Part shown: one piece after another, positions 35,086 through 46,069 of the stretch | How the letters are laid out: every line of letters begins with the position of its first letter | Position numbering within the stretch: the stretch's first letter is position 1 | Assembly (NCBI GenBank): GCA_010015745.1 | Contig: ML978188.1 | Coordinates: 62,001 to 126,000 of the forward strand | Reading direction: 5' to 3' | Source: Setomelanomma holmii | Lineage: Eukaryota; Ascomycota; Dothideomycetes; Pleosporales; Phaeosphaeriaceae | Length of the DNA stretch: 64,000 nt | Program-made: the position numbers and the translations under genes | The notes under the pieces: model-generated | The model's database searches: none | Told to the model about the DNA's origin: nothing | Seen by the model: only the letters and a program-made list of their open reading frames with translations

Positions 35086-36773
35086 ATGGATCCGCTCTCA
35101 ATAGGATCTGCAGTCGTCGGCCTGATAGCCTCCGCAGCACGAATAGCCCCCCCCTCTATATCATTTTGTGACACACGCCAAAGATGCGCCAAAGTCAGCC
35201 TCGCAGATCTTGGACGAGATCAACAGTATCACTGCAGCTCTGGAGCGAACGCAAATGTATTTGATGGGTGCGGAAAGGACTAATGTTGCAAGACGCTCGT
35301 TATTGAGCTTGAGAAACATCGTTGCGACACTGACAGCCTGTGTCACGACCTACTCGGACTTGGAGAATTTGGTAGGCAACTGCTTCGATAAGGAGACGAA
35401 GCAGGTCAAACGAGTCAAATGGGTCGTCAATGAAAGAGACATTGGTGAAATAGTGCAAAGAGTACAAGGACACAAGTTGTCTCTAACTCTGATGTTGACG
35501 ATTCTGCAGTGGTGAGTGATACTTCCTGGAGGCTACAAGCACATTTTGATGATCTCAGCGAGTCCATGCAAGAAGCGGAGAATTCCATGAATAGATTGGT
35601 CGGTCTCATCGAGGGACTAGTGGCTTCCAACACCGACTTACGGAACCGTATTGATGCTCTAGCTGCCGACCAAACCTCTATCTTAGGGCTGAGTATAGCC
35701 AATGATGACTATGCTCTTGAGTCACCGACCTATGAAGCCGATCTCAGCGCGTCTCGACCGTACCGACGAACCCGACCACGTGATACCATCTATTCGATCA
35801 CTAGTTCGCAACGTGGGTCGATGGCTTTGTCCACCTTCTCCGACGTGACCCTTGGCAATGTGTCGGTAATATCTGTCTTCTGCCTTCCAATATGGAGTGC
35901 AGACCTGTCTAATTCTGGACACTATCGGTTTGGAAAGGCGGGTTTGACTCTCACCATGGCAGAGTTAAGAACGACGTATCCTCATATCGATTTCCCTGAC
36001 CCAGATGAAACCTTGGAGGACGACATGAACGAGCCAGACGAGGCGACCGATCTATTCTGGACGAAAAGATTGTATTCCAGTGTGACGCATCAGCAGACAC
36101 CAGCTCTCGTAGAGGATGCAAAGCTGGGAACGACGATGCCTAATGTATTCTCTTTCCTCGAGGAGCAAGAGACATCGCCAGGGCCCACCTTCCAGGCCTC
36201 ATGCTCTGCCACGCGAAGTATAGCACCTACTGCCATGGAGACCCAGATGCAACATGGATCATCTGCAGGCGATAATCATGGTGAACACAGTAGCTCGACT
36301 ACCGCCATCACGTTGGCCGGCGCATTGGATTCCTTAAATTCCCCAGGGGACGCTGACCAGCTGGAGATTCTGTTTTATGCCGCCAGCCTCTTCGAATTCA
36401 AGAATCCGCAGAACAGCAAAGAGACAGGAATACCCTACCTTGAGTATAATCCTGGAGAGGTATGCACAAGCTCCTCATTTTTGATCAACTCCATCCGTTT
36501 ACAGACTTCTAGATCTTCGATGTGTTTGGGATGAAGGAGGAATTGTGGCTGGCGCGAAACCAAGACGATCCAGATGAAATTGTTGGTTGGATATGGACGC
36601 CATATATGGCGAGAATTTGCCTGAGGACAGTTAAGCTGGTCACTGAAAGCGTGAATAGAAGCAAACCCAGACGGCCTCCGACAATCATCACAGAGGGCCT
36701 GAAGTTTCAAGTCGAGCGCATTTATAGACACATACGTCAAATCAATAGTAACTTCCACCCAATACAGTGTTAG
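35086..36773 (+). CDS. Fungal N-terminal-domain protein with C-terminal SH3, one-base frameshift
   Basis: The start MDPLSIGSAVVGLIASAARI is the standard opening of the fungal N-terminal (STAND/NLR-like) domain. The frame then shifts within a run of eight C bases (35147-35154) and resumes as LYHFVTHAKDAPKSASQILD. If one C is discounted, three exons (35086-35511, 35559-36459, 36513-36773) give 528 aa. A coiled region follows (SMQEAENSMNRLVGLIEGL), then a Ser/Thr-rich linker. A C-terminal SH3 domain reads LFEFKNPQNSKETGIPYLEY across intron 2 into IFDVFGMKEELWLARNQDD and GWIWTPYMARI. The domain pair is typical of filamentous fungi, and its role is unclear. The shift may be real inactivation or a homopolymer sequencing error. 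Confidence 0.8.
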
Positions 36774-37899
36774 CGATCAGTCGTTACTACGCCTACGGCC
36801 TTCTGAGATGCATTGATTTGAGCTCTACATGCTGCATCCACCAGTGATGATGCTCCTCGATCTCTCGTCTATACGTGAAGGCTACAATGCTTCGTGGAGT
36901 TGCTGGCCTAATTTGAGCGCAGGTCCGTCAATCATCAAGTCGTCCGGATATGTGAAGAATATAACACCTGGCATTATGCTGGGCACTCACGGGCAATCAT
37001 ATATTGGACTGGAATGCTGTAAGCTTTGTGGTCGACATAGCCGGAGCATGTGGAACCACTGGCGTTCCAAGTCTGCATTCTTCAGGCCTCAGTATTAGAC
37101 TCTGCCCGTCGACGTTCGGAAGGGCGTGCAATTTGAGTGTCGTATTCCATAAGTTAATACCTGCTCGAAAGACACAAAAAGTAACATGGTGGTGTATCGG
37201 AAGAATTATTGAAGTCAGAACATTTTTCAGTGACATCACGCCTAGCAGAAGTCGAAGGAGGAGCCAAGGGCCGCAGGGCTGGACGCGAACGGAAAACGAC
37301 AGGCCACTTCGTAGCCAGCAGATGAGAGGATGTGGATGTAAGTCAAGGCCATTTGCGCGAGGAAATGCTATTGCTGGCGTCAGCGAATCAGAGATGAGTT
37401 GCGAAGACGACAAGCCTGCCGTGGGCGCTTGCCTCCCGCCTGTACGCGCTTGGACCCTGCATCTTGGTGGTTGAAACTTACTGTGGTACAAGACCCAGGA
37501 GAAACATTCTACAATCCTTTCGTCTTTTCAAAAGTGGTTCGAGAGTCATGCAAATACTCCCACATAAGCACATTGTCCATGAAGCCATTTGTGCTGACAT
37601 GTCGTGCAAGGTTGGCGCATGATCCCGAGCATCTTGGTCCTTCGAATGCGGGGCGCTGATTCGGCGGCTCCAAGTACCCCGCTAGCCAGCAGCTCTACCT
37701 ATTGAGGCTGAGCAGCTTGACGCGAACCGCCAGCGACCGAAAGGGCGGTTATATGCAAGCTGTATGCTTCTCTTCTTCCGTAGACGAATCTGACCTCCTT
37801 ATTTCTCCTTACTTATTGCTATCGCTGAAGCTGTGAAAACGCGACGCGCACGTATAACTCTAGAGACAGGCATCCAAAGTACCCTAAGACGAAACAAGG
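36774..37899. other. Intergenic, about 1.1 kb without a gene
   Basis: A plus-strand frame of 156 codons at 37004-37474 lacks domain features and has an opposing frame of similar length, so I do not call it. The AIM24 promoter is in the last part. Confidence 0.45.
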
Positions 37900-39328
37900 A
37901 TGTCGGGATATCAAGGCAGCTCACCACCACCGGGCGGGAACTTCTACCCTCGTAAGTCGCGTGAACAAAGGATAAACAGAACAGCGATTGACAGGAGCAG
38001 CGCCGCCCGAAAAGGGTGGATATGGTGCGCCGACTCCTGACTACCTCAATGCTTCCGAAACGCCACTGATACTCACTAGACCAACACTCCCAAGGTCAGC
38101 AGCAATACTTTGCGCCTCCAGGAGGCCAATCCTACCCACCACCTCCTTCCTCGCCTCCTGCGCAACAACCGCAGCATCAACATTACCCGCCGCCGCCTGG
38201 GGTCCAACAGCCCCAATACGCGCCGCCTCCCGACCACTTGCAGCAGCAACACTTTCCACCACCCGGCGCACCAACTCCACAACAACAGCCTCAGACACCA
38301 TATGGCGCGCCGAGCCACAGCCCACATCCCAGCGGCGCTGACCCGCGAGCCTCTGTACACGCTGGCATGCCTCCCCAGCAGCCGAGCCAGCAGTCAATCC
38401 CACAACAAGCGCAATTCCAAGGTGCTGGACAACCACAACTCCAGGCTCCTCAGCAGCCTCAATTCGCGGGCACAGGTGCTGCGATACCAAGCACAACGGC
38501 CGACGATGTGGGCACCTTCAATGGAGGAAGCTATCGCGTGAGCCACAGAGATACCAATACAATATTGACTGTGCAATTGGCGATTGGATGTCCTTTGACA
38601 GCGAAGCCTGGTGAGTGATCAAGTGGGAGTTGTCTCGCGACAGGGAGCGGCAGAAGCTGTCGCACAGCACAATTGATTGCGTTACTGACTTCACCCAGGC
38701 GCCATGATCGCAATGTCCCCAACCGTAACCCTCAAAGGCTCCATGAAATTCTCCCTTAAGAAAGCTTTGGTTGGTGGTGACATGACAAAGTCCACCTACA
38801 CCGGGCCCGGCGAACTACTGCTCGCGCCCGCCTCGATCGGCGACATCACCATCATCAAGCTCGGCGGTCACGAACAATGGAGTGTTGGCAAAGACGCCTT
38901 TTTAGCATGCACTCAGGGCATTGTGACCGAGTACAAGAGCCAAGGAATTGGCAAAGCCATGTTCAGTGGCGAGGGACTGTTTGTGTACAAGATCAGTGGT
39001 CAGGGTATTCTGTGGTGCACGAGTTTTGGTGCGATTATTCGCAAGGATGTAAGTTGCGACTTTTGCCGATGCTGCGCTAAAAGTGTGCTAATGACTATCA
39101 CAGCTGCAAAAGGACGAGAAGTATATAATCGATAACGGCCATCTTGTTGCGTGGAACTGTAAATATGTCCTCGAGCGTGTGGCATCGGGTGGTATCCTGT
39201 CCAATCTGCACGCCGGGGAAGGGCTGGTCTGCAAGTTTACAGGACCAGGAACTGTGTTCATGCAAACCCGAAATGCCCAAGCATTCTCGGCGTGGTTGGC
39301 GGCGAATGCAGCGACCGCGACGATGTGA
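37900..39328 (+). CDS. AIM24: AIM24-family protein
   Basis: Five exons (37900-37951, 37995-38024, 38080-38610, 38699-39048, 39104-39328) encode 395 aa. Exon 2 is only 30 bp. The first 165 residues or so are Pro/Gln/Tyr-rich and low complexity (QQQYFAPPGGQSYPPPP). The AIM24 beta-structure domain begins GTFNGGSYRVSHRDTNTILT and continues AMIAMSPTVTLKGSMKFSLK, PGELLLAPASIGDITIIKL, KISGQGILWCTSFGAIIRKD and NGHLVAWNCKYVLERV. In yeast, Aim24 acts at the mitochondrial inner membrane with MICOS. This version carries a disordered leader, not an obvious targeting peptide, so its location may differ. The donor at 38025 (GTGCGC) was chosen to restore the Gln/Pro frame. Confidence 0.88.
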
Positions 39329-39665
39329 AACTAAAATGTGTGGCGATGTTGTACTTTTTGCAGTATGAGCGCGGAGTCATCAGTGGTATGTTCGTAATTC
39401 TTGCGACTTTAGTCCTACCATCCTACTCAACCGTGGTTCCTCGAGCTTTTAGCGCGACTCCGAGATATGGCTCTGGTGAACGCACTAACATTGTTTTTCG
39501 CATGCTGCCCGAGAGCGACACAGCTTCACTAACTTTTGTGACTGCACGAGGGGAGTTCACCGCGCTCACAGTATACTGTACATAGGCAGCGCTCTCTTGC
39601 TTCGGGCTATATCAACGCTCTTTTCACGCTCTCAAGCAACACCGTCAACTAGTATCACAACTCTA
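39329..39665. other. Intergenic, no gene seen
   Basis: A short gap after AIM24. Nothing recognisable. Confidence 0.4.
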
Positions 39666-40678
39666 ATGATTACAACTACTCTACAACCAACGATGCCAGA
39701 AAAAGCCGTCAGCACCAAGGCTCTAGCTGAGCTCATGGGAGACACATTCCCATCACAAGCCAAGTCAACCGCCATCACCGTTGCGTCCTTCAAGCCTGAC
39801 TAGGATCGTGGTACCTTCGTAGGCGTTTCCACCACCGACTATGTCAGCTTCTGGGGCGTGTTTGAGTGGCCTTCGGAATTTGATGACACCCCTCTCCATT
39901 AGATCAATCCTCCGATTCTAGTCAAGCATAACACTCAACTCGCTGAACATGTCATGAACACCGCCGAGCTACGGGGCCTCATCTATGAGACCACCTACAA
40001 ATCAAACGACCTTAAGGCATTCACTGAGTTCATGAACTGCTGTAAGACGATCCAAGACGAGAACCTCACTACCCTCAAACGCATTACTCAAAACGCCTTG
40101 GCAGCCGAGCAGATGAACTGGTCAGAACGCTACAGTGCGCCCTTGCGCGTACCCGCCGATGGCCCAGCCACACTGTCCGAACTCCGCACAGTCGAGCTTC
40201 AACTCCCACTCTCCAAGTTCTCATCCACAGTCTCAGACCAGTTCCAAGCCGACCCTTCTCGACCTTGACCGTGGTCGTGACCACTTCCCACCACCTCCTT
40301 CCCGCTGTTCCAATTCCCCGCCCACCACATTCTCTTCACAACATACATCGACGACTCTTCCTTCGAACTCGACGTCTTCCTGCTCATCGCATGGGCGAAG
40401 AACATCGCCAAAGCCATCGCGCGCCTGCAGTCAGATATCCAAGTCAAGACGGTGACGATTGATTGGCGGGGATTTTGCCCACGCCGCCGGGAGTGTATCA
40501 ACCAGGGCATGTTTCTGCAGACCATGATAACGTCTGGTATCTTGATGCGGGGATGTGGGATGATGTTGTGGACTGTAAGTGGGGCTTCCAGTGGGTAAAG
40601 GATGAGAAGTGGCCGGTGGGGTTCAAGTGGATGCGAAATGGGAAGGCGGAGCAGTTTGTGTTTGTTGGGGAGATTTGA
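39666..40678 (+). pseudogene. Decayed gene of unknown family, copy 1
   Basis: From ATG 39666 one frame is readable past TAG 39801 and TAG 39900 (TDYVSFWGVFEWPSEFDD, TAELRGLIYETTYKSNDLKA). It meets TGA 40266 and TGA 40278, continues FPAHHILFTTYIDDSSFELD and FLLIAWAKNIAKAIARLQSD, and shifts frame near 40465 to end in WDDVVDCKWGFQWVKDEKWP and GFKWMRNGKAEQF. The order of these blocks matches the copy at 41649-42653. No known domain was recognised; the ELRGLIY stretch recalls F-box-like openings, but weakly. Four stops and at least one shift mean no full protein. Confidence 0.65.
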
Positions 40679-41648
40679 TGCAAAGCGGGCTAAGTTGTAT
40701 GGGCGAATTGTGTAGGAATTTCTTTGGTGTTTTGGGTGTAGTATTTGCGTTGGATGATGGGTTGCTGGTCTGATTTCATGGCTTTCGTATGAAGTAAATT
40801 GCGTTCTGCATTTGTTGTTACTTGGTCATAGAGAGCTTCGCTGGTCATGTAGGCTAGATGATGCATTGTGTTAGGTCGCTTGACTCATTCCTTATTAAAT
40901 CTTACTTCTGAGTCACTTTTTCTAAGCAGCGTGAGATTATCATCAGAGATTTCATGGATTCGAAAGCATGTACGTGAACAATTAAACTTCTTTTGATGAA
41001 TCTGGTAACACTGCTCACGTAGGCAAATTTCGTTCCTGTTATGTATCGACGATTTTGAATCTGCATGAGGCGTGCCCTCAAGTGAATGCGTGAGAGTGCA
41101 AATCGCACCTCGTTTCGAACAAGAATTCGCTACTCCTTGAGACTGTAATAGCATGTCTAAAGCACGTCTAATCCTTGACAAAATCATATTTCCTCGATGC
41201 TAATCAATCCGATGAGCCATAGGCGCCTCTGAAAATGGGGCACCAATGCTTCCAAGGTTGACTGACATTGTTAAGGAGTATGAACAGGTCACATTCTTCT
41301 CCTGCACATAGGTCTATGTTTGCCAACATGTTAGCACTCTGTCAGAGGTATATAGTCACAAACAATGCTCGGTGTTTTCACTGGACAATGGCTTCGCATC
41401 ACTTCACCGAGCGAGGAATTCAATATGCACTTCGTAGTCACCAGACATTGTGGAAAGACAATGCTACATGCTTTCCATGATAAAAGGAAACCACTCAAAC
41501 CTACCTGTCTCTCCCAATTCATCACAAGGCCCGACTTGCAATCATAAGTCACAATGCACGCACCACAACACGCAAAGAAAACCCGAACTCTTGGATTATT
41601 ATGTCATATTTGCAGCGAGAAACCACAACCCCGACCCCAAATCTAGGT
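40679..41648. other. Intergenic between the two related decayed genes
   Basis: Nearly 1 kb of AT-richer sequence without a supported gene. Short frames on both strands overlap each other. Confidence 0.45.
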
Positions 41649-42653
41649 ATGTCTTCAATCACCAAGACTGGCGTAGTCCCGACCACTGCCATGTTTGATC
41701 CGAAGTACTGCGTCGGCAAGCTTGAGAACACTCCAACAACACAACCTTTTGGGGAACATACATCTGGCCATCGGACTGTCATGGCCCTGGTTTGTTTTCT
41801 CCACACAACCGCGCTTTCACCGCAAGCCTAAGACCCAGCCAGCCGAAGACTTCGTCCACATCTTTGAGCTCCGCGAGATCATCTACCAAAATATTGCCTC
41901 TCGCCATGCAACAGAGCTCAAAGACTTCTCTGGCTTTATACTTGCCTGCTCGACCATGAAGAACGAATCTTTCGTGACGTTACTCAAGGCGCGTCGCGAC
42001 TGCGTTGCCGCAGAACAGCAGAATTGGTCCACCCTGTGTGAAGCACCAATCCGAGTTGTTCTCCCAATCACTTCAGCTGAGCTTGGCGAAGCTGAAGTAC
42101 AATTGCCAACATCACCCGACAACTCGCCGACACCGGCTTCTACGGGGTTGAGCGCTACAGTGAGCGAGATACAGAACACGCGATTCCGATGGGAGAGATC
42201 CCCCTTCGATCTCTGAAGTTCACTACCTATGATGATGGAGAACCACGAGAGATAGACTCGTATCTTGTCCGCTGCTATGCTAACCTCATCAACAGCACCA
42301 TCGCTCGATCTAGCAAGATGTGGAAGAATGCATATGGCGAACCTAATGATCCGCCAACCACAGATGCTGGAGTCGGAATCATGCCGCGAGACTGTCCGAT
42401 GAAGGCTTGGGAAATTTCATTCGATTGGCGCAATGTGCTTACGCCCTCAGATGTTGACGAGAACATCGTAAATCTAACCATGCTGACTGGCATGACGGCG
42501 CTGAACGCCTGTTGGAAAGTGGAGCTAATTCTTGAGGGCACCTTTGTTACTGGCATCAAGTGGGCACGTTCCACCAAGTGGGATTACTCCCAAGTTGCGT
42601 CCACTGAGCAGGATGATCTTGCAGAGCTCTTCGCGCAGATGAACCTTAACTAA
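41649..42653 (+). pseudogene. Decayed or frame-broken gene of unknown family, copy 2
   Basis: ATG 41649 opens MSSITKTGVVPTTAMFDP. The block FWGTYIWPSDC, similar to copy 1, lies in a different frame at about 41747, just after a TTTT run. The next block, DFVHIFELREIIYQNIASRH to CVAAEQQNWSTLCEAPIR, is in a third frame. The last part (GEIPLRSLKFTTYDDGE, WEISFDWRNVLTPSDVDE, CWKVELILEGTFVTGIKW) is open to TAA 42653. A 56-bp intron at 42097-42152 (GTACAA to TTGAG) and a 43-bp intron near 41790 could join most blocks, so a working gene is not excluded. The FWG block still needs a frameshift. Blocks correspond one to one with copy 1, so the two are paralogues. Confidence 0.6.
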
Positions 42654-42886
42654 GTCCTCATAACGAACTCCCTGGGTATCTAGGCGCGGGTTAGTTAGTT
42701 CACGTCACATTTGAAGGTGATTTTGACATTCCGCGAATGCAATATTAAGTTAGTTGTTTCCGTAGCCAAATGAATTGGATTACTGTAAATTACATATGCA
42801 TCTAATCACTGGCCAGCCAGAAGGAAGCCATCAGTCGCCTGCACCAAACAAATCGTGACCAATCTTTTCCAACCGCTAAGAGTGAT

Positions 42887-43330
42887 TTACTTGCGCTCAG
42901 CCTCCAAGCCAAGGGCATCCACAACACCACCGAGCTCAGACTCCAAATCGGTAATGGTATCGCCTAGGTATTCGGCAACAGGAGTAATTTCGACAGGTTT
43001 GCGCTTCTCTAAGCCAAGCGAGTCAAGAGCACCACCGAGTTCAGACTCTAGATCGGCAACGGTATCGTCTAAGTACTTGGCGACAGGTGTAATCTCTGCG
43101 CGAGCTTCAAGGCCGAGTGAGTCGAGAGCTTCGCCGATATCTGACTCTAGACCCGCGACAGTCTCGTCCAAATATTCCGCGACGGGCGTGATCTCGACTA
43201 GTGATGAATCAGCCTGGATATCTTCATGATGGAATTTAGTGGAGAAGAGCATCTTACCTGGCACTGGAGCAGCAAACGCCACCGAAAGGACGGATGCAAA
43301 AGCAAACAGCTGAATGGTAGAGGTCTTCAT
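42887..43330 (-). CDS. Small secreted protein with three tandem 33-35-residue repeats
   Basis: A single exon encodes 147 aa. Residues 1-20 (MKTSTIQLFAFASVLSVAFA) are a clear signal peptide with an AFA-A cleavage site. A spacer of about 25 residues precedes three repeats: 46-78, 79-113 and 114-147. Each opens EITPVAEYL or EITPVAKYL, continues with an amphipathic Leu/Glu/Asp helix (LESELGG type), and ends DSLGLE or DALGLE. Repeat 2 is followed by KRKPV, a possible Kex2 site; repeat 1 ends EARA and repeat 3 EAERK. There is no Cys, so it is not a hydrophobin or a disulfide-rich effector. Repeated secreted fungal proteins include Kex2-processed peptides and surface-active repellents; I cannot say which applies. 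The last residue is Lys, and no tailoring genes for a peptide natural product lie nearby. Confidence 0.85.
   Translation of the reverse strand: MKTSTIQLFAFASVLSVAFAAPVPGKMLFSTKFHHEDIQADSSLVEITPVAEYLDETVAGLESDIGEALDSLGLEARAEITPVAKYLDDTVADLESELGGALDSLGLEKRKPVEITPVAEYLGDTITDLESELGGVVDALGLEAERK
42890..43195 (-). repeat. Three tandem coding repeats of 99-105 bp
   Basis: Units on the minus strand are 43195-43097, 43096-42992 and 42991-42890. They differ mostly at synonymous or conservative positions, which suggests old duplication with selection on the protein. Confidence 0.85.
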
Positions 43331-44591
43331 TATTACGATAGACTTGAATTATTTCTCGACAAAGAAAGGTAGAAATTGGCAATGAATGAGGTGATTGTGG
43401 GCGCTGATGGTGTGAGAAGGTCGCTCTTCCTCGCCCTTATATGCACAACCTGCCACTGCATCCGAACGTTCCCAACGTCATTACCTCCTATCGCCAACCT
43501 GACTCTCTTACAATCTTATCTGGCCGGGGTCGACTATTTTCATGGGGGATCTTCGCCCCAAGTTGGCCGGGTGTTGGCCGGGAGTTGTGAGTGCACTCGT
43601 GGCTACCCCATCGTCCCACCCAGCAGTGAGGGCAGCCTCATCCATCGACCTCTTAACATGGCTGTAGCGTCTTGGCGCAGGCCCAATAGGAACTTGCCCT
43701 TCCTTGTAAGGAGCGTCACTTTCTTCAATCCCTGAGTTTGACCTTGAGTGTGAGCATGAGGCTGAAAGTGACCTTCGTCGAAGGTTTAGGGCATACAATT
43801 CAGAAAGTTCGAAACACTCAGATAGAGTATCGTGCATCGCTCAACTTTCCCACTTTGAGCGCTTGAGGAAGGCGGAGAGAATGAGTTTGGTCGAAAGATT
43901 GGTGGGTCATTCCAATTGTTGGGTGAGTGGGATTACATTAGCATCGTTCGCCTTGCGACGGGAACGGCATTGGTCCAAGACGGTATGTTCCAGTACGCAC
44001 CCCACGATGTCAGTTGCTTCATCGAAGTGCAGAGGATGTCCGAAAAGAAACAACCCTTTAGTTAGCCTTTAGCTGTGCAGATCACGAGTTGGGTGCTTGA
44101 CGGTGATAAGCATGATGAAGATCTGCTGAGCACGGGCCAAGGAGGAAGATCGACGCGCTTGTTGTACGCTTCGAGAACCCAAACTTGCTTCTTTGGGCTC
44201 ATTGTTTCCAATCCGAGTAAAAGGCCAAATAGAGACTAGGGAGTAGTTCGAGGCGCCAAGTTGTACATCTATCTGACGCTTTGCCGGTATGTGTGTTTGA
44301 CACATGACATTGCCGCAAAGGAGCTGCCGTAGGCCAAATATCTAAAACACCAAGAGCAGGACTTATCGACTCGAGAAGGGTCAGCGGCGATAGCAAGCAA
44401 CGCCGGTCTATCTCAACCACATGGAATGACGCAGTAACCCACAATCGCGACCGAACAAACGGCGATAGGATAAACAGTAAAGGCTGGACACACAAGGAAT
44501 GGTTCCGATGCGTGGGAGGTCGTGCAGACAGTTTTGACGCCAGCTAGAAACCTTCATGAATCTCGTCGTAACTCTACAAATATCGTACACT
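43331..44591. other. Intergenic with one minus-strand frame of uncertain status (43508-43837)
   Basis: A minus-strand ATG frame of 109 codons (43837-43508) contains SNSGIEESDAPYKEGQVPIG and SHVKRSMDEAALTAGWDD, which look protein-like. No domain, signal peptide or splice partner was found. It could be a short gene or a relic. The rest holds nothing recognisable. Confidence 0.35.
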
Positions 44592-45325
44592 CTAAAGATA
44601 AGGCGATGTTGAATGACGGCTGTTGCGCGCTTCCTAAAAAAGACTCTTTCCAAGCTCACTCTTTCATTTCGGTCAGTATGACGGCTCACGCCTACGATGA
44701 GTTGAACCCGTGGACTGACCTGCGCTGCGCTTGTAGGGCCGCCCTTCACCCTCTCGCCCCCAGTAATCTTCTTCTCTCCTGCGGTAATGTCGCTGAGCAC
44801 CTCGCTGGTGATGGGCTCGCCAGCATGTTGCTGCGCCTTGGCCGTTGGGCCCTTCTGCACTGGTCTTTCTTGGCCTGTGATCTCCTTCTCCTTCTCAATG
44901 ATCTTGCGCATTGTTTCTGTGTCGAGGCGGCCAGAGTGCTGCTCATTGGATGACCCTGCGCTAGAAGAAGATGCTGTCACTGAGTTGTTCGATGCACTTC
45001 CGCCTGACAAGAACGACTGTGCGACACTTGTTGGGCCACCCCTAACCGGCCCTTCCTTTCCGGTAATGCTGCGCTCTCCCATGGTAATATCGTGCACCAC
45101 ATCAGTGTTCAACTCAGCGCCAGCATGTGATTGCGCTGCTGCTGTCGGGCCTCCTCTGGCTGGCTCGTCACTATTAGTTATTGTCTTTTCAGCTGCCGTG
45201 ATCTGTGAAATGAAGTTCGAGTCCACCTTGACGGCCAATATCCTAGAAGTGGTGAATGCACATGTGCTCCGACGGAAAGCAAGCCCTTGGAGGCGTGCTG
45301 GGGGTGTGTGAAGTAGGAAGGACAT
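44592..45325 (-). CDS. SMP (seed maturation protein)-type repeat protein
   Basis: Two exons (45325-44720 and 44633-44592) encode 215 aa. Residues 1-35 are Arg/Ser/Leu-rich without acidic residues (MSFLLHTPPARLQGLAFRRS), which fits a mitochondrial targeting peptide. Four copies of an SMP-like unit follow: ITAAEKTIT to GGPTAAAQSHAG, ITMGERSITGKEGPVRGGPT, IIEKEKEITGQERPVQKGPT, and ITAGEKKITGGERVKGGPTS. A Ser/Asn-rich linker separates copies 2 and 3. SMP proteins are LEA-like and linked to desiccation tolerance in plants and to stress or spores in fungi. Exon 2 adds only 13 residues; its acceptor (TTTTTTAG) is inferred. The start is ATG 45325, since the longer frame begins at a non-ATG codon. Confidence 0.78.
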
Positions 45326-46069
45326 TTGATCAAGATTTATGGGAGGTGAATCAAGAGATGCAAGTATCAAGGCTGTGAATGGGACGTCGACTTAAACGGG
45401 AGCTGAATCGTAACTAGAGATGGTATTTGAGCAAATGCGATACATTACGCATATTCTCAGGATGTTCTCGATGACCCTGAGATGCAGGTACGCAACTCGA
45501 TGCCTGCACCAGTCTGCGATGTGTGTAGCGACGCAGTGGAGCTGATGATGTCAAGATCTGGCGAAGGCACGTGCGAACTAACCAGGCCATTTTTAGTTTA
45601 GCTTCGAGGTGCGCCCCAGCTTTCGTTGTTCAACTCCTTTTTCCATCTCGACCATAGTGACATGAATTGCAGCGACTTTTCAAAGTCCTCATGCAATCGG
45701 GCTTTACACATATCTCCGTGTGGAGGGAGTCAGATATGACAGTTTCTCGAACGCCGCTCACCCTGCAGCCCGGCGATTGCGGAGGTAAGCTGGACTGGAA
45801 TTGACGACAATGAGAAAGTCTCAACGTTCGTGTACAACTGGTCGGTCTCTTCTTAAATTTGATTCTTGGGGTTTCGATTCGATATGCGGTGTGCCCTTGC
45901 AGCGGCAGCTCATGCAGGCAAGCCACAATAGCTGTCGCTTACGCCCGAGCTGAGGAGGAAGCAACGCAAGTATAAGTATCTGGCTCAGCGCCCCTGATAC
46001 CAGACTTCCCGACTTCTTTCTTGATTTTTACTCCATTTGAGTCTTTCAGCATCATCTCGTTCCTTGATC
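45326..46069. other. Divergent promoter, SMP gene and AKR9 gene
   Basis: No coding sequence is supported. Head-to-head neighbours imply both promoters lie here. Confidence 0.5.

Noticed and set aside
37004..37474. Plus-strand frame of 156 codons between the SH3 protein and AIM24
   Set aside because: An equally long frame opposes it (36997-37491), neither has a domain or splice partner, and composition looks non-coding.
42887..43330. Dikaritin-type ribosomal peptide precursor
   Set aside because: Only one KR site is present, the repeats are long helices with no short Tyr-containing core, and no UstYa-like or other tailoring gene lies in the window.
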